A DNA stretch of 64,000 nt from Ovis canadensis (taxonomy: Eukaryota; Chordata; Mammalia; Artiodactyla; Bovidae): the NCBI RefSeq assembly GCF_042477335.2, contig NC_091245.1, forward strand, positions 87,396,501-87,460,500, written 5' to 3'. Under the pieces are notes generated by a model that saw only the letters and a list, made by a program, of their open reading frames with translations, searched no databases and was not told where the DNA came from. How positions within the stretch are numbered: position 1 is the first letter of the stretch; every line of letters starts with the position of its first letter. Positions 11,271 to 22,420 of the stretch are shown one piece after another. The position numbers and the translations under genes were made by a program.

Positions 11271-11440
11271 TGCCATTTTCAAATTTTAATGTGCATACAG
11301 ATCACCTGGGGATATTGTTAAAATGCAGATTCTGAATCCTAGGTTGGGGGTGGGGCCTGAGATTCTGCATTTCTAAAAAGCTAATGACTTTTTGTGATGC
11401 AGACACTGCTGATCCACAGGGCACATTTTGAGTACCAAGG
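11271..11440 (+). mobile_element. MER5A (hAT-Charlie MITE)
   Basis: Close to the MER5A consensus as I recall it: 'aatgtgcatacagatcacc', 'ttaaaatgcagattctga', 'ggggcctgagattctgcat' and the ending 'ttttgagtaccaagg'. Non-autonomous and old. Confidence 0.85.
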
Positions 11441-11449
11441 ATCTGGAGC

Positions 11450-11622
11450 TATGACGTCCAAGACTGTAGCCACTAGCTACACATGGCTGTTTAAATTAAT
11501 TAAAATTAAATAACATTATAAATAATTTCCTTAGTTGCTCCTTATTAAGCACTTAATGGCCACATTTGGCTAGCTACCCTTCTGAGCATAGTCATGGAAA
11601 GTTCCACTGGATGGCACTGGTA
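11450..11622. mobile_element. Old DNA-transposon-type repeat (MER class)
   Basis: The pattern 'gtagccactagctacacatgg', an AT-rich core of aaattaattaaaatt, then 'ggccacatttggctagctac' and 'agttccactggatggcac' is a well-known mammalian non-autonomous element with partly palindromic halves. I do not assign the subfamily. Confidence 0.5.
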
Positions 11623-11897
11623 TAAAAATTGACTCATGCTAGGTCTGCCACAGGTGCTTTCTAGACCAGAACAAGCGTCTATTAATTCACAACAAAAAGA
11701 GGACTTTGGCAGGATAAATAGCAACAGGTTATTTATAGTGGGTGTTTATTTCCTCTTGCTGGAATGCGTCAACCCAATGTTCCTAAGTAAAATTTGAAAG
11801 GTTGTTTGGTCAGCTCAGCATTTGAGCAAAAAAGGTTGGATATGTCTACCAGGTTATGAAACTGGATGAACTGCTTTTCTGCATACTAGAAGTGGTT

Positions 11898-11915
11898 TTT
11901 TTTTTTTTTTTTTCT
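11898..11915. repeat. Poly-T tract
   Basis: About 18 T residues with no recognised element beside it. Confidence 0.8.
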
Positions 11916-12090
11916 TTTTCAATAACTAGTACTGGGCACTTCAGTCAGAGCTGGTGAAAGACACCTTGTTAAGAAGCTACCTTTTGACTTCTTTCTAGAC
12001 TCCAGGCAGCTGGCCACTCTTGTTTTAGGACAACACAGTCTAATTTGCTGGGCACACTTAGATGTTTTCTTATTTATATATGTCCTTATG

Positions 12091-12300
12091 GGATTCCCAG
12101 GTGTAGTGGATAAAGAACCCACATGCCAATGCAGGAGATGTAAGAGACATGGGTTTGATCCCTGGGTCGGGAAGATCTCCCGGAGGAGGGCATGCAACCC
12201 ACTCCAGGATTCTTGCCTGGAGAATCCCATGGGCAGAGGAGCCTGGCAGGCTGCAATCCATAGGGTCACAGACTTGAACATGACTGAAGCCACTTAGTGA
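12091..12300 (+). mobile_element. Bov-tA SINE
   Basis: Full tRNA-derived ruminant SINE. The 5' tRNA-like part (aggtgtagtggataaagaac, gggtttgatccctgggtcgg) is followed by the Bov-A body 'cccactccaggattcttgcc' and a tail ending near 'gaagccacttagtgagc'. Confidence 0.92.
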
Positions 12301-12507
12301 GCACACATACATATATTCTTATAAAACTTTTAATTTACAATTCTGTTTACATATTTGCTTTCCCATTAGACTGTAAGCTCCTTGGGAGCAGGGATTTACC
12401 CTTGGTCTGGCTCCTAATAGGCATTAAAACATGTTTGTTGAATTAATTCATTAATTAATAATTGCATTAAATTAGCACATTCATTATATGTTAGTCTCAA
12501 TGCCTAG

Positions 12508-12890
12508 TGTAGGGCTGTTGGGCTGCAAGCCTTGTAATTGTCCAGCCTTGAGACTGAAGAAAGAACCCAGAGACACAGACATCAATGGTTTATTAGATAG
12601 GGGAGTCTTACACACCTGAAACAGAATATCTTGGAGCTACACCCGCACTGTGTACGCAGGCGGCAGGCAGGACATGGCATCTATCTTCACTACTCAGGGT
12701 AGACTGCTCAGGAGGCTACCATTTATAGGGGGAATTGACATCAGGGTGGCTTATCAGTTACCAAGGAAATTACTGGCTGGGTCAGGGGCAAACACATAGG
12801 CAGTTACTGTTTAAGTGCTATAATTAAGAGTGGCTAGTCATGTGAATAAACAGGAACTGGTTTATATAAAGAGAGCAAGAGAACAGCCAC
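12508..12890 (-). mobile_element. Probable solo LTR of a ruminant endogenous retrovirus
   Basis: About 0.38 kb beginning tgt, with TTTATT (AATAAA on minus) near the left end at about 12587 and a tataaa-like stretch near the right. This looks like a second LTR in minus orientation. No internal region adjoins it. Ends and family are approximate. Confidence 0.45.
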
Positions 12891-12892
12891 TT

Positions 12893-13035
12893 TGGGAAAC
12901 TTCCCCATGGTCCAGTGGCTAAAAATTCACCTTCTCAATACAGGGAACTTGGGTTCAATCCTTGGTCAGGGAACTAAGATCCCACAATTCATAGGGCAAT
13001 GAAAACCCAGCACAGCCATAAATAAAGGAAAGAAG
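12893..13035 (+). mobile_element. CHR-type SINE
   Basis: The order is 'acttccccatggtccagtgg', 'acttgggttcaatcc', 'ggtcagggaactaagatccc', then 'cagccataaataaagg'. This matches the cetartiodactyl CHR consensus. It abuts the preceding LTR. Confidence 0.85.
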
Positions 13036-13104
13036 AACCCCGCACTCATGTTGAATGGCCTGACCATACAATAGGCAATGGTGAAGCATAACGTTTGGTC
13101 TTGG

Positions 13105-13285
13105 AGAAGTCAGCTGTATACTGGCTCTGTGACCTTCGGTATTTCAGTTTATTTTTACTGAATCTCATTCCATTATCTATAACATGGGAATAATAATAGC
13201 ACCTGAACTTATTTCATAGGATTATTTGTGAGATCAAATGAGCTAATAGTTGTGAATGTGTTTTATTATTATAAGCATTATCTTT
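13105..13285 (+). repeat. MIR SINE fossil
   Basis: 'ggctctgtgaccttcggta', then 'aataataatagcacctgaact', then 'agatcaaatgagctaatag' follow the order of the MIR consensus core and 3' part. Highly diverged. Confidence 0.6.
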
Positions 13286-14146
13286 TTAAAAACCTAATTT
13301 TCTCCATGAGAGTTAGGAGATCTCCTGGTCTTGATGTCAACATATGTACAGATCAAAACATCAAAGATCAATAAATAAACAAAAGTAAAAAACCCAACCC
13401 CCTCCCCACAAAATGTGCAGATCACCTTGCACGCCTGTCTGCCTTGTCCCCACGTTCTAGGGTTTTGCCTGTTCAGAGCTTTCACTCATATTTTTAAGCT
13501 CTCACTCTCTGGGCTATCTTTTCAATTTAAAAATATTTACAAATTTAAATTTAAAAATTTAGTTTTAAAAATATTCATTTTGTGGAGAACCTCAGTCGTA
13601 TTGCTGCTGTCAACATGAGTTTTGTCATTCTTAGAGTATCTCCAAAAAGAGGGGGCACTGGGATGAAGCCATTTCTGGGAGGGTTAGCAATAGAGATGAG
13701 TGCTTGGCTGAGTATTGCTTAAAGGGTTGAAATTTAAGCCCTTCCCACTTGAGTTGAGCCATTTCATATCTAGCAATTGACCAATGTTTCCGTTTCCAGT
13801 TTGTCCCTGAAGGCACTCAATCTGGAGGATTCCTGTTCCTCCCATCTTCAGTCCTAAACTGGCATTCATTTCTGATTCTTTTAATTTGCCTTTTAGCATG
13901 CTCACCCATTGTTTACTGTCTTTTTGTTTAATGTCTTTTTGGACATCTGATATCCAGCTCCCTTTTTGCTACTCCTTACTCTTTTCCGCCTCCACCCTGT
14001 ACACCTTCTGGAAGCTCTGCTTGGTCTGCAGGGAGTGCAAGGATGTGAATACTGACCAGGGGCAGAAGAGGAATCACTGGTGTGGGTAGAAGGGTGCCAT
14101 AGACATCTTTCAGTGTCTTCATATCTTCAGTTTTGTCAAAGAATTC
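13286..14146. other. Non-coding, nothing recognised
   Basis: AT-rich single-copy-looking DNA with a local AAATTT-rich run near 13530-13570. No supported gene. The open frames here are under 75 codons and mutually overlapping. Confidence 0.4.
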
Positions 14147-14682
14147 TTTTTTATTAAACTTTTTATTTTGTATTGGAGTGTAGCCAACTAGTAATGTGAT
14201 AGTTTCAGGTGGAGACAAAGGGACTCAGCCATCCATATACATGTATCCATTCTCCCCCAAACTCCCCTCCCATCCTGGCTGCCACATAACATTGAACAGA
14301 GTTCCCTGTGCTACACAGTAGGACCTTGTTGGTTATCCATTTAAAATACATCCGTGGATAAAATACATCCGTGGATACATGTCCGTCCCAAACTCCCTAA
14401 CTATCCTTTCCCCTGCATTCTCCCTCCAATTCCCTGCAACCATAAGTTCATTCTTTAAGTCTGTGAGTCTGTTTCTGTTAAGCAAATAAGTTCATCTGTA
14501 TCATGTCTTTTTAGATTCCATATATAAGGGATGTCATATGCTGTTTCAGCATCTCTGTCTGGCTTACTTCACTCAGTATGACAATCTCTAGGTCCATCCA
14601 TGTTGCTGCAAATGGCATTATTTCATTCTTTGTGATGACTGAGTAATATTCCACTGTACATATATATTGTCTAATAATTCTA
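14147..14682 (-). mobile_element. L1 LINE 3' end, 5'-truncated
   Basis: On the minus strand the right part encodes the C-terminus of L1 ORF2 (an ATWMDLE...ILSEVSQTE stretch near 14540-14620), followed by the L1 3' UTR typical of artiodactyls. A 17-bp segment, aaaatacatccgtggat, is duplicated in tandem at 14343-14359 and 14360-14376. Confidence 0.85.
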
Positions 14683-15032
14683 AAGTCATCTTGTTCAATC
14701 TGTAGCACTTGCTCTTGGTTAGGGTTATTCTGCTTCCACAGAGGTGATCATTCCTGATGGCTAAATCATAAACACTTTCTTGACTTTTGACATCCACATA
14801 TGGACATCTCAAAATAGTTCTGCAACAGGTCATCAGATAGATGTGTCTTTGAAATATTGCTGACAAATAAATTCATGGTTCAGAATGTTATTTTAGCCTT
14901 TAGCAGTGGGGTTCTCCTACCTCAGTCAGCCTGCAGCTGACCATATATCTCAGAAATGAAAGACTTTTGTTCCAAGGCATTGTGACAAAGAAGACTACTC
15001 TGGAGCTCCTCCCTGGAAGTCTGGATAACCAG
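14683..15032. other. Non-coding, nothing recognised
   Basis: No gene or repeat family was recognised. Confidence 0.35.
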
Positions 15033-15288
15033 CTGCTGCTGCTAAGTCGCTTCAGTCGTGTCCGACTCTGTGCGACCCCATAGACGGCAGCCCACCAGGC
15101 TGCCCCATCCCTGGGATTCTCAAGGCAAGAATGCTGGAGTGGATTGCCATTTCCTTCTCCAATGCATGAAAGTGAAAAGTGAAAGTCAAGTCGCTTAGTT
15201 GTGTCCGACTCTTAGCGACCCTGTGGACTGCAAGCCCACCAGGCTCCTCTGTCCATGGGATTTTCCAGGCAAGAGTACTGGAGCCACC
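15033..15288 (-). mobile_element. Bov-A2 SINE (dimer)
   Basis: Two Bov-A monomers head to tail on the minus strand, joined by the typical linker 'aatgcatgaaagtgaaaagtg'. Each monomer carries its 'gtgtccgactct' and 'ccaggcaagaatgctggag' segments. Confidence 0.93.
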
Positions 15289-15849
15289 AGAAATTCCTCC
15301 AAAAGGTATTTGGTGTTTTTTTTCATTAAGAAGTTTTGTCAAAGTCTGAAAATATTTTCTTTTCATGCACTTGCAACACTCTCTTTTGATTTAGAAAGGC
15401 TTTACATTTAAAATTAAAATTTAACTAACATGAGACTTCTAAGCTAGTTCACATTGTATGAATTAGTTTTTATTATATGAGGAGTTAATATTCCAGTGTA
15501 GGAAGTTGGTATTTTTATGATTTTGTAAAGAAGTATAATTAAACTAAATGATAAACTTGTAGTTAAAGATTTTTTCCCTCTTATCTAAGGCCATTGGGCT
15601 AACTCTTTGAATTAATGAAGTGTTTCCCTATAATCATACTTTTTGAGTCTTTACCTATTTAATTTGTGTCTGAATTTTCTACTCTGACCACTTATATTCT
15701 ACTGTTCTTAGCCTGTTCTCAGGCTAATCACACTGCACCTGGGCTGGTACTAATTTATGAGATGAGAGAAGTTTAGACTACCAGTGCTGGAAGATGCCTT
15801 AGCAGTCAAGTTCACAAGCTGGGTCAAGGCAGAACTGAGTTAACCTTGA
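15289..15849. other. Non-coding, nothing recognised
   Basis: AT-rich stretch without supported features. Confidence 0.35.
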
Positions 15850-16010
15850 AAGGGAGTATAACTTTGTGGTTAAGACCATAGTGTTTGGAGCGAGGCTCCT
15901 CAGGATCAAATCTTGGCTCTGCCACTCACTGGATGACCTGAACCAATTACTTAACCTGTAAAAAGGGCATAAAGTATCTATCTAATGGTGTTGTGTATTT
16001 AATAAGCTCA
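15850..16010 (+). repeat. MIR SINE fossil
   Basis: 'tcaaatcttggctctgccac', 'tggatgacctgaaccaatta' and 'cttaacctgtaaaaagggc' follow the MIR core order. Confidence 0.75.
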
Positions 16011-16022
16011 TGTGCCTAATAG

Positions 16023-16225
16023 AGGGCTTCCTAGGTGGTGCTAGTGGTAAAGAACACGCCTGCCAATGCAGGAGATGTAAGAGATGTGGGTTTGATCCCT
16101 GGGTCGGGAAGATCCCCTGGAGAAGGGAAAGGTCTTGCCTGGAGAATTCCATGGACAGAGGAGCCTGGCAGGCTACAGTCCATAGGGGTCACGCAGAGTC
16201 AGACACGATTACAGTAATTTAGCAT
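16023..16225 (+). mobile_element. Bov-tA SINE
   Basis: 'agggcttcctaggtggtgct' start, 'gggtttgatccctgggtcgg' B-box region, and a Bov-A body with an internal shortening of about 15 bp before 'ggtcttgcctggagaattcc'. Confidence 0.92.
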
Positions 16226-16904
16226 GCATGCTCCTATGGAGTATGTAATGTGTGGTATGCATTCTGTAAATGTGGGGAGGTAAGAATGGTCTGGTGCCCA
16301 TCATCCTTGTTTAGGGTTCTTTTCAGCGCAGGGTTCTTTTCTAGGAGTAGTGCAGAGAACTACTGGGGAAAAGCTCTCAAGGTTATGGGTATAGCAGAGT
16401 TCTAAGTGTTGATGAATGGGAAGATAGAATTAGGAAGCCACAGTGGAGGCTGAAGGAGGGAGAAGGCCCAGGGCCAGTAATAGAGCTGTCAGCTCCTCTT
16501 GGTTTCATGAAGGCACACCCCAGATTGGCAGGAAGGGCAAAGTCCTGTTCCCCAGAACAGACAGGAATTCCTATAAAAACAGGGGCAAAGGAGATCCTGC
16601 CATCCTCAGTTTGGATCAGACCATCACTGTATCAAGCTCAGTTCTGGGCAGCTCATTTACAATCTGGAGCTCAGCCAGAGGTAGCTGATAGAGCAGCACA
16701 GAGTCCAGTAATCATACAATAATGCATTCTCTCACAAACATCTGTTGAGCCCCTAGGGCAGACCACTTATTATGTGCCTTGGGGTGAGGCTGGGTGGAAC
16801 AAGATGCAAATATGCTTTATAGAAATAGTTTCTTCCCTCTAGAGCCTGCATGGATTCTATTTAATGAACCTCTATCAATTGCCTATTATGTCCAGGCCTC
16901 CGTA
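16226..16904. other. Non-coding, nothing recognised
   Basis: No gene, RNA gene or repeat family was recognised. Confidence 0.35.
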
Positions 16905-17040
16905 CAGGTGGTGTGGCCTTACAGCGTGGGACTATGTCAAGAGAGCTGGATTCTAATCTCACCCCTGTTGTCAACTATCTATATGACTGTGGATAAGTTA
17001 CTCTGGGGCTCAGATTTCTCACCGATAAAATGGACATTAT
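16905..17040 (+). repeat. MIR-like fossil, cut by a Bov-tA
   Basis: 'gagctggattctaatctcac', 'tgactgtggataagttactc' and 'ctcaccgataaaatggacat' resemble MIR. The copy stops where the next Bov-tA begins. Confidence 0.5.
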
Positions 17041-17247
17041 GCTTGGTGCATGCTCGGTCATGTCCAATTATCTGCAACCCCATGGAACTGTGGCTCACCA
17101 GGGTCCTCTGTCCATGGAATTTTCCAGGCAAGAATACTGGAGTGGGTTGCCATTTCCTTCTCTAGGGGATCCTCCTGACCCAGGGATCGAACCCGTGTCT
17201 CTTGGGTCTCTTGCATCGGCAATTCCAGAGCCCCTTATCCACTAAAT
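17041..17247 (-). mobile_element. Bov-tA SINE
   Basis: Antisense copy: the Bov-A body comes first (gtccatggaattttccaggc), then the inverted tRNA-like half ending near 'agccccttatccacta'. Confidence 0.9.
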
Positions 17248-17312
17248 CAGAACTTCTATGGGCAGAGTCTGAGAGGCATTTTGATCATCAAGGCAGTTGG
17301 GAAAAACTCCTA

Positions 17313-17487
17313 GGGCAGTGTTCTTCTTGTGAGGGATTTAGACTACCAACATCAGAATCTCCAAGTAACTTGTTTAAAAAATGAATTTCAAGGTCCACCC
17401 CAGACTTGCTTAGAAGTTGTGGAGATGGGGGCTTGGGAATCTATATTTAAGGTAGAGTCAGGTGGTTCTTTGTACCCTACCCAAGTT
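17313..17487 (+). mobile_element. MER20/MER5-like hAT MITE
   Basis: 'catcagaatctccaagtaac', 'aaggtccaccccagacttgc' and 'ggtggttctttgtaccc...gttgagaatgact' follow a MER20-like order. It is interrupted at its right end by a Bov-A insertion. Confidence 0.5.
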
Positions 17488-17497
17488 GAGAATGACT

Positions 17498-17621
17498 GCT
17501 GCTGAGTTGCTTCAGTCATGTCCGACTCTGTGTGACCCCATAGACGGTAGCCCACCAGGCTTCCCCGTCCCTGGGAGTCTCCAGGCAAGAACACTGGAGT
17601 GGGTTGCCATTGCCTTCTCCA
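17498..17621 (-). mobile_element. Bov-A monomer SINE
   Basis: A single antisense Bov-A unit of 124 bp, flanked by the exact 10-bp duplication gagaatgact at 17488-17497 and 17622-17631. Confidence 0.93.
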
Positions 17622-17631
17622 GAGAATGACT

Positions 17632-17767
17632 ACTGTAGGATTTTATAAGGATTTAATGAGAATGTGTGTGAATACTTATTTTGGTAGCTCATATATGAAA
17701 GATAGCTTACCAATGAGGATCTTATACTTTAGAAGGAAGTCATAATAGCCACTTGTGAAAACTGGAA
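17632..17767. other. Non-coding, nothing recognised
   Basis: Short AT-rich stretch between a Bov-A copy and a probable old repeat; no feature seen. Confidence 0.3.
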
Positions 17768-18170
17768 GGTTGTGTATTAGTCAGAATCTTTGCAACTGCA
17801 AAGAAGAGTCACACCTAATAGGTTTCAGGAAGACAGGTTTATTGCAGGACCCCACAGAGGTTTATTGTAACTGGGGAGTTGTCTTATTAGCTGTAGTCAC
17901 TATGAGCCCAGTGCTTCCAAGGCTTGGAGAATTGAAAAAGTGATTTGAATTGGCAAAAAGAGGCTGGCAACTCCAAAGTCACCCACTTTCTGAGTATCAC
18001 CAAAGATATTTATTTCCCATGAAGAGCCTCTGAATGAGTCAAATTGCTGCCATCCAACATGGTGCGCCCTTTTGATCACAATTCCTATCAAACTCTTTCC
18101 TTCAGCTTCCTGTGTGCCCCACCTATTCATGGTTAACTTCAGTATGTGAATTAATCCCTGTCTAATCATC
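17768..18170. repeat. Possible old interspersed repeat, family unknown
   Basis: It starts tgtgtattagtcagaatctt and contains 'aggaagacaggtttattgca', phrases seen at the ends of several ancient mammalian repeats. No coding content. I cannot name the family. Confidence 0.3.
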
Positions 18171-18357
18171 CGTGGTTAGAGTAGCAGGGCTAGTTTTGCT
18201 CAAGATACATAACAACCTGGGAGTCTGCTTTCTTTGGAAAAGTAGGAGGGAAAAAATATATAAAAGTAGACATTTTTGAGGACTCTTGATTTGTCTAGTA
18301 TACATTTCATGGGGGAGTAAACAAATGAAGTGTGGCTCTAAAATTTGGAAATACAGG

Positions 18358-18500
18358 GATTTCCCTGGTGATCCAGTGGCTTAAGACTCCGTGTTCCCAG
18401 GGAACATGCCACACAACTAAAGATTCCTGCATGCTACAACAAAGACCAGGTGCAGCCAAATAAATAAATAAATAAATATTTAAAATAAATAAATAAAATG
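18358..18500 (+). mobile_element. CHR-type SINE with (AAAT)n tail
   Basis: 'gggatttccctggtgatcca' start and a body shortened around 'gtgttcccagggaacatgcc'. The tail is built of AAAT repeats at 18459-18497. Confidence 0.85.
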
Positions 18501-19147
18501 TGGCAATAGGACTCCTTTGTGGAGCCATGGATCCCCTACCCCTAAGTACACAGGCAGATACACACAGAATTTTACACATATTTCCTTGGGGCGGTGATCT
18601 CAGATCCTCAGACTGAGGACCTCTGTGCTTCTGGGCCTCTAAATGGAAGAACTGTTCTATAGAAGTGTCATAAGAGCAGATTTACATTCCCCTGTCCAGA
18701 AACAACTTCTGACATTTCAACTGTCCCGTAATGGATCTTTTCCATCTTGAGGTAATGAACTCCTCATCACAGGAAGTGTTAAAGCAGGGGCTGGATGACT
18801 GTTTTGCTCAGATGTCCCTTCATTTGTTTGTTCATTCATTCTATTACACATACCCTGATTCACATATAGCAAGAACTCCTGTGAGTGTTTAGGAATAGAA
18901 AAGTGAAATACGGAGGTGAAGGCACAAGAAGCCTTGTCTGTTCTCAGGTATCATTTTGTGGTAAAGGAAACTGAGACATCGACGTTCACAATGCATGGGG
19001 ACAGGTGCTGTAAAAGCCTGTGTGTAAAGGGCTTACGAGGCCAGAGAAGAGAAGGGAGAAGACTTACGGTGGGTCCTGTGTAGGACCCAAGCTCCTACAG
19101 ATGACTCCTGAGTTCTCTTCCAATTCTGGGATCCTATGTACTATTTA
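18501..19147. other. Non-coding, nothing recognised
   Basis: No supported gene. 'gtttgttcattcattctatt' near 18828 hints at an old mammalian repeat, but not enough to name one. Confidence 0.35.
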
Positions 19148-19494
19148 GGACTAGAGAGTCCCTTGGACTGCAAGGAGATCAAACCAGTCCATCCTAAAGG
19201 AAATCAGTCCTGAATATTCATTGGAAGGACCAATGCTGAAGCTGAAGCTCCAATACTTTGGCCACCTGATGTGAAGAACTAACTTATTGGAAAAGATCCT
19301 GAAGCTGGGAAAGATTGAAGGCAGGAGGAGAAGGGGACCACAGAGGATGAGATGGTTGGATGGTGTCACCAGTTCAAAGGGCATGAGTTTGAGCAAGCTC
19401 CAGGAGTTGGTTGAAGGACAGGGAAGCCTGGCATGCTGCAGCCCATGGGGTCACAGAGTTGGACATGACTGAGCGACTGAAAAACAACAACAAA
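19148..19494 (+). mobile_element. BovB/ART2A 3' end fragment
   Basis: Sense copy: 'agagtcccttggactgcaag', 'ccaatactttggccacctga' and 'gggtcacagagttggacatg' are the BovB 3' region, ending in a CAA-rich tail. The open frame at 19287-19472 is the RTE reverse transcriptase C-terminus ([18 protein letters not shown]) and not a host gene. Confidence 0.9.
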
Positions 19495-20046
19495 AAATGT
19501 AGCACTGGGGCCAGTAAATGGTTGGGGAGGGCTTTATGCATGCCCTCCATGCCCTGCAGAGGCATGACATACGTAGAAACAAACAAACAAACAATGTATT
19601 TGCTACGGAAAGTACAAGTCTTCTGGTTCCCTCACGTCCTGCTGCTCCAATCAAATAGCAGCCTCATAGCCTGCCCGATGCAGAAATTCTGAAACTGCTA
19701 CTGATTCTAAGGTTGTGTATCTTGCAGTTATCAAGTCATAGGCCTGACCCCTTTCCAGAGGTGGTTGTTTGATGGAGCATCTTCAGTCTACTATTGGGCC
19801 TGGAAAAGCAGGGATTGCCTGTGAGAATGAGTTACTGAGGATGAGGAAGGGGCCAGGAGGGAGGGTGGTTGAGCACATCCTCCAACCCTGAGTCATCTCT
19901 GTGTTTGTTCCAACAACTCTGAGGCTTGAAAGCATTTCCTTCCCTCTAGGTTTTCCTCATTTTCTTTGCCTGCTTCCACAGACAGTACACCCACCCCCTC
20001 TCCCTCCCACCAAGGTCACCACTCAGCAGGCTTTGATAAATGTCAT
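19495..20046. other. Non-coding, nothing recognised
   Basis: A short (AAAC)n run lies near 19578-19592. No supported gene. Confidence 0.35.
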
Positions 20047-20540
20047 CTTTTTTTTCTGAAAGTCGCCTTGGAAAAAGGCAATTTGACTGCAGTGAGGCAG
20101 AACAGGGAGCTGAACGCCAGCCGCCCTTTATCGACCAGAGCCCAACTCCAGGAACAAAATGAAGCGGAGTGTAGCGCTGCCCGGGGCTCCTGGTGATTCC
20201 CAGCTGCCTCTCCCCAGGGATTTGTTTGCTGTGCAGAGCCCAGCAGCGCCTGGGTCCTGTGGTCAAGGCTCTCCCTCCCTCTTTTCGTCTCCCCAGGCTT
20301 TTGTCTTCTGCCACTTGTTTCCTGGCTGGTAACTAAAGGTCCCCAAGAACCCCCACTGCTCTGGGGTGGGAGCCCTCTCTACTGTGCAAGCAGTGGGCTG
20401 CTGATTAGAGCAGGGAATAAATAACAGCAAGCTAATTATCTCCTGATTGCGGCTTGCCTCACTAACAAGGCCGGGCTGGAGTGGTGATGCAGCGGTGCTA
20501 TTCCAAACACGCTTCTGGGTTCAGGGAAATTTCCATGCCT
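20047..20540. promoter_or_regulatory. Candidate distal regulatory element
   Basis: A repeat-free island whose composition differs from its flanks. It includes a homeodomain core TAATTA at 20433-20438 overlapping a GATA-type ttatct at 20437-20442, with further attag and tgattg motifs nearby. Conservation cannot be tested here. The call rests on motif clustering and lack of repeats. Confidence 0.3.
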
Positions 20541-20839
20541 TTCCAGTCTGGAGACTCTTTCCCTTCCTAGATGCTCTGGAGTTTTAACTGGAGATGTTCC
20601 CACTCCTGCTTCACCTTGGAATTGAGCGACTCACCCCAGACATGTTTGTGTCAGACCCTGGTGGGTCATGGGTGCTGGCTTCTCATATAAGCAGGGAAAG
20701 GCTTTCAGAGAGGCTTGGGGGGTGGCCAAGGTCATGGAGAGATGTGTCCTCAGGGACCACACTCTCCAGTACTTAGTATCCTAATTACATCTGCTGCTCC
20801 AACTGCTTGAACTGAGTGGCTCCCATCAGACCTGCAAGC

Positions 20840-20990
20840 AAAGCAGAAAAGTGCTAAGAGCACTGTTCTGGGGTCTAATCCTAGCCTTGACTATCTCTGT
20901 GACGTTAAACATGCTGCTTAATCACTCAGGTCATCAATTCCCTCTCTATGAAGTGACAGTTAGGCTTTTCTCTATGAAATGAAGGCTAGG
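20840..20990 (+). repeat. MIR SINE fossil
   Basis: 'taagagcactgttctggggt', 'ctatctctgtgacgttaaac' and 'tgcttaatcactcaggtcat' follow the MIR order. Confidence 0.65.
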
Positions 20991-21660
20991 CAAACCTTGG
21001 AGTTTTGCCCAACTCTGGAAGTATGAGTTTGTGAATTACTATAAAATTTAGACTGTCACACTTAGAAAACTCCCAAGGTCTTTCATGTCCACATCTGCAG
21101 TCAGAGGTTTCCTTTCCCCTGTATTATTGCATTGTTTCCCACCCACTTGACCTGATCTCTTAGCTCTCTTAGTCTCTAAAACTTGTCTTGTCTGGAGGGA
21201 GAAAGGTGAGGAACATCCTGTTCAAGAAGATATATGTTTTTAGCAGCCTGGACTGTGCTGACACACTGAACCAGTAGCTATCAGCCTATGAATAAGCCAG
21301 GATGTAGAAGTGACCAGGAACTGCTGCTGACCTCCTGTGCCAGAGGAGGAAATCAACTTGTCCCCCAGGCCCTTTGGACCATCCCATCGTTGGGCTCTGT
21401 TACCACTGCCACACCAACCACAGAGTCTGCTTGCAGGAAAGGGCGGTCACCTTTCATCAGAGACCTCTACAGGGTGAGTAAGTCCCCTGCCAGAGGTCAG
21501 GTGTTAGGCAAGCGAGGTGCTTTCATTTGGTGAAGATGAATCCATGAAACAGCAAGTGTGGGCCATGGTTCCCTTGGGAAAGGGGAAGGGCTAAAAGGGG
21601 GTCTAGTGTCATGCTTGGGCTAAAAGGAAAATGTTACTTTTCACTTGGTCTGATTGATAG
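20991..21660. other. Non-coding, nothing recognised
   Basis: An open frame of 81 codons at 21288-21533 has no recognisable similarity and I do not support it as a gene. Confidence 0.35.
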
Positions 21661-21664
21661 GAAG

Positions 21665-21856
21665 GGGCTTCCCAGGTGGCTCAGTGGTAAAGAATCCACC
21701 TGCCAGTGCAGGAGATGCAGGAAACTTGTGTCTGACCCCTAGGTCAGGAAGATCCCCTGGAGGAAGAAATGGCAACCCACTCCAGTATTCTTGCCTGAAA
21801 AACTCCAGAGGAGCCTGGTGGGCTACAGTCCATGGGGTCGCAAAGAGTATGTGAGC
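21665..21856 (+). mobile_element. Bov-tA SINE
   Basis: 'ggcttcccaggtggctcagt' start, 'agatcccctggaggaag' centre and 'tccatggggtcgcaaagagt' end. It is followed at once by a CA microsatellite, a common outcome of mutation in a SINE tail. Confidence 0.93.
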
Positions 21857-21892
21857 ACACACACCCACACACACATACACACACACACATGC
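21857..21892. repeat. (CA)n microsatellite at a SINE tail
   Basis: Interrupted CA repeat (acacac, cccacac, atacac units) directly after the Bov-tA copy. Confidence 0.85.
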
Positions 21893-21994
21893 ATAATCTG
21901 ACAGAAGGAACCCTCAAGCAGGGATCAGAAGGTCACATTCTGCATGATACTTTACCACTTCTAAAGGGTAAACATGGGCAGTTCATTTACTTTC

Positions 21995-22420
21995 TGTATT
22001 AGTTAGGGTGAGCTAACTGACCTGACTAATAACCCTGAAGTCTCAGTGGCTTATCACAATACAAATAGACATCACATTCACATAAGGGTTGAATGCAGAT
22101 GTTCACTTGATGGCCTCCCACAGGGTGATTCAGGAACCTAGAATTATCCACCTTGTGGCTCTGCTAACTGTTTAGGCTTTGGAATCCTCTGCTGAATCCT
22201 CTGTATTCAGTCAGCAGATGGAGTAGAGGCTGAGAGCCTGCAGAACTGTGTGGAAGGTTTGATGGGTCTAGAAGTGGCTTTCATTACTTCTGCCCACATT
22301 CCACTGGCTAGAACTCAGTCATATGACCACACCTGATTGCAAGCAAGACTGAGAAATGTAGCCCAGCTTGCACCCAGGAGGCAAAAGAAATGGTTGGGTA
22401 AACAACTAGTCTCTAATATA
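21995..22420 (-). repeat. Old mammalian interspersed repeat, LTR-like, family uncertain
   Basis: The order 'ctgtattagttagggtgagc', 'aagtctcagtggcttatcac', 'tcctctgctgaatcctct', 'cccacattccactggctaga', 'gactgagaaatgtagccca' is one I recognise as a recurrent ancient mammalian repeat. I cannot give the family with confidence. No coding part. Confidence 0.5.
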
